Origin: JAWXBK01 sp040878185
GTDB taxonomy: Bacteria > Pseudomonadota > Alphaproteobacteria > Dongiales > Dongiaceae
Assembly: GCA_040878185.1 (NCBI GenBank)
Contig: JBBDMS010000030.1
Span: forward strand, 1-24,032
Direction of reading: 5' to 3'
Length of the DNA: 24,032 bases
Part shown: piece by piece, positions 22,618 through 24,032 of the stretch
How the letters are laid out: each line of letters begins with the position of its first letter
Numbering within the stretch: position 1 is the first letter of the stretch
Notes under the pieces: generated by a model
Told to the model about the DNA's origin: nothing
Databases searched by the model: none
The model's input: the letters and a program-made list of their open reading frames with translations, nothing else
Position numbers and translations under genes: made by a program

Positions 22618-24032
22618 GCGCGCCGCTCTGGACCGCCGACGATGCCGCCACCGCGCTGGGCTGCCCTGCCCCCTCCCGCGACTGGACGGCATCCGGCGTT
22701 TCAATCGACAGCCGGACACTGGCGCCGGGCGATCTGTTCGTCGCGCTGACCGGCCCCCATCGCGATGCGCACGGGTTCGTCGCCGATGCATTGCGCGCCA
22801 ATGCCGCCGCCGCGATCGTGAGCCGCCGGCCGGAGAATGTCGCGGCGGACGCGAAGCTGCTGGTCGTGCCGGATACGCAGGCGGCGCTCGAAGCGCTGGG
22901 TCGGGCGGCGCGCGAGCGTTCCGGCGCCCGGCGCATCGCCGTCACCGGCAGCGTCGGCAAGACCGGCACCAAGGAAATGCTGCGCCTCGTACTCAGCGCA
23001 CAGGCACCGACCCATGCCAGTGTCGGCAGCTACAACAATCTCTGGGGCGTGCCGCTGACCCTCGCGCGGATGCCGCGCGAAACGGTCTATGGCGTGTTCG
23101 AGCTCGGCATGAATCATGCGGGCGAACTCGCGCCGCTGTCGCGTCAGGTGAAGCCGCAGGTGGCGATCGTCACCACGATCGAGGCGGTGCATCTCGAATA
23201 TTTCGCATCGGTTGCCGAGATCGCCGATGCCAAGGCGGAAATCTTCGCCGGCATGGGCCCGGGTGGCATTGCCGTGCTCAATCGCGACAACGCGCATTTC
23301 GCGCGGCTGGCGAAGAAGGCCGAAGCGGCCGGCCTCGCCCGCGTCGTCGGATTTGGCAGCGATGCGAGCGCCGACGCGCGGCTGGTCGATTGCTCGCTGC
23401 ATGCGACCTGCAGCGCGGTGACCGCGTCGATCGGCGGCACGCGGCTCGATTATTGCCTCGCCGTGCCGGGCCGGCACTGGGTGACGAACAGCCTGGCGGT
23501 GCTCGCCGCCGTTCAGGCGGCAGGTGCCGATGTCGGTACGGCCGCCGCCGCGCTTGCGCGCATGGCCCCGCCGAAGGGCCGCGGCCAGCGTTTCCGAGTC
23601 GTTCTCGACGGGGAGGCGGGCGGCTTCGACCTCATCGACGAAAGCTACAATGCGAGCCCGGTCGCCGTGCGCGCCGCGCTCGCCGTGCTCGGCCGCGCCA
23701 CGATCAAATCGGGCGGCCGGCGCATCGCCGTGCTCGGCGACATGCGCGAGCTTGGCGTGCAGGCACCGTTGCTGCACGCCGGCCTCGCCGCCGACATCGC
23801 CGAGAACAATATCGATCTCGTCTATTGCTGCGGTCCGATGATGGCGCATCTCTTCGAGGCGCTGCCGGCCGCGCGTCGCGGCGCACATGCTGCCGACAGC
23901 GCCGCATTGGCACCGCTCGTCCGCCGTGCGATCCGTCCCGGCGACGTCGTTCTGGTCAAGGGTTCGCTCGGCAGCCGCATGGCGCCGGTCGTCGAGACGC
24001 TGCGCGCGCTCGATACCGGCGGCGATGCGCTG
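22614..24032 (+). CDS. murF: UDP-MurNAc-tripeptide--D-alanyl-D-alanine ligase, 3' end outside window
   Basis: 473 codons seen, open at the window edge; members are normally 450-480 residues, so few are missing. Adds D-Ala-D-Ala to UDP-MurNAc-tripeptide, last cytosolic step of nucleotide precursor assembly. Motifs: SIDSRTLAPGDLFVAL (30-45), ATP loop TGSVGKTGTKEM (111-122), NNLWGVPLTL (141-150), ELGMNHAGE (164-172), carbamylated lysine in ADAKAEIF, DESYNASP (342-349), LGDMRELG and VLVKGSLGSRM. The ATG overlaps the murE stop (ATGA). In other alphaproteobacteria mraY and murD follow. Confidence 0.96.
   Translation, partial: MSAPLWTADDAATALGCPAPSRDWTASGVSIDSRTLAPGDLFVALTGPHRDAHGFVADALRANAAAAIVSRRPENVAADAKLLVVPDTQAALEALGRAARERSGARRIAVTGSVGKTGTKEMLRLVLSAQAPTHASVGSYNNLWGVPLTLARMPRETVYGVFELGMNHAGELAPLSRQVKPQVAIVTTIEAVHLEYFASVAEIADAKAEIFAGMGPGGIAVLNRDNAHFARLAKKAEAAGLARVVGFGSDASADARLVDCSLHATCSAVTASIGGTRLDYCLAVPGRHWVTNSLAVLAAVQAAGADVGTAAAALARMAPPKGRGQRFRVVLDGEAGGFDLIDESYNASPVAVRAALAVLGRATIKSGGRRIAVLGDMRELGVQAPLLHAGLAADIAENNIDLVYCCGPMMAHLFEALPAARRGAHAADSAALAPLVRRAIRPGDVVLVKGSLGSRMAPVVETLRALDTGGDAL

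Overview
The window is a high-GC chromosomal segment of an alphaproteobacterium. The evidence is the gene order djlA-like / EamA permease / peptidoglycan amidase / rnpB / mraZ-rsmH-ftsL-ftsI-murE-murF, a meso-diaminopimelate-type MurE (DNPR motif), TTGACC-N17-TAYCYC-type promoters and a GAAC-N7-GAAC site of the alphaproteobacterial LexA type. Family or genus cannot be fixed from the sequence alone.

Positions 1-2689 (minus) hold most of a 5-oxoprolinase/hydantoinase-like gene (HyuA and HyuB domains fused). Its reading frame is interrupted twice, without a stop, by G/C-rich palindromic repeat sequence. A 15-bp tandem repeat lies just upstream. A sulfotransferase (2904-3602, plus) follows, then about 500 bp of dispersed palindromic repeats, one apparently inserted inside another.

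Positions 4120-14279 (minus) are the most striking part: a DUF6165-type gene preceded by five consecutive, overlapping paralogues. Each has an N-terminal tetratricopeptide (TPR) solenoid and a C-terminal glycosyltransferase. In transcription order these are two O-GlcNAc-transferase-like (GT41/SPINDLY) proteins and three GT9/heptosyltransferase-like proteins. All four junctions overlap by 8-14 bp in the same relative frame, so this looks like one translationally coupled protein-glycosylation operon whose substrates are unknown.

Positions 14355-16785 (plus) carry a DjlA-type TerB/J-domain co-chaperone, an EamA-family permease and a zinc amidase. RNase P RNA (about 16818-17228) follows, with a promoter whose -35 box overlaps the amidase stop codon.

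Positions 17441-24032 (plus) are the start of the division and cell-wall (dcw) cluster. It is preceded by a promoter overlaid with four MraZ-type boxes at exact 10-bp spacing and, about 100 bp upstream, by a LexA-like site. The genes run mraZ, rsmH, ftsL, ftsI, murE, murF (open at the window edge). All junctions except ftsI-murE overlap by 4 bp.
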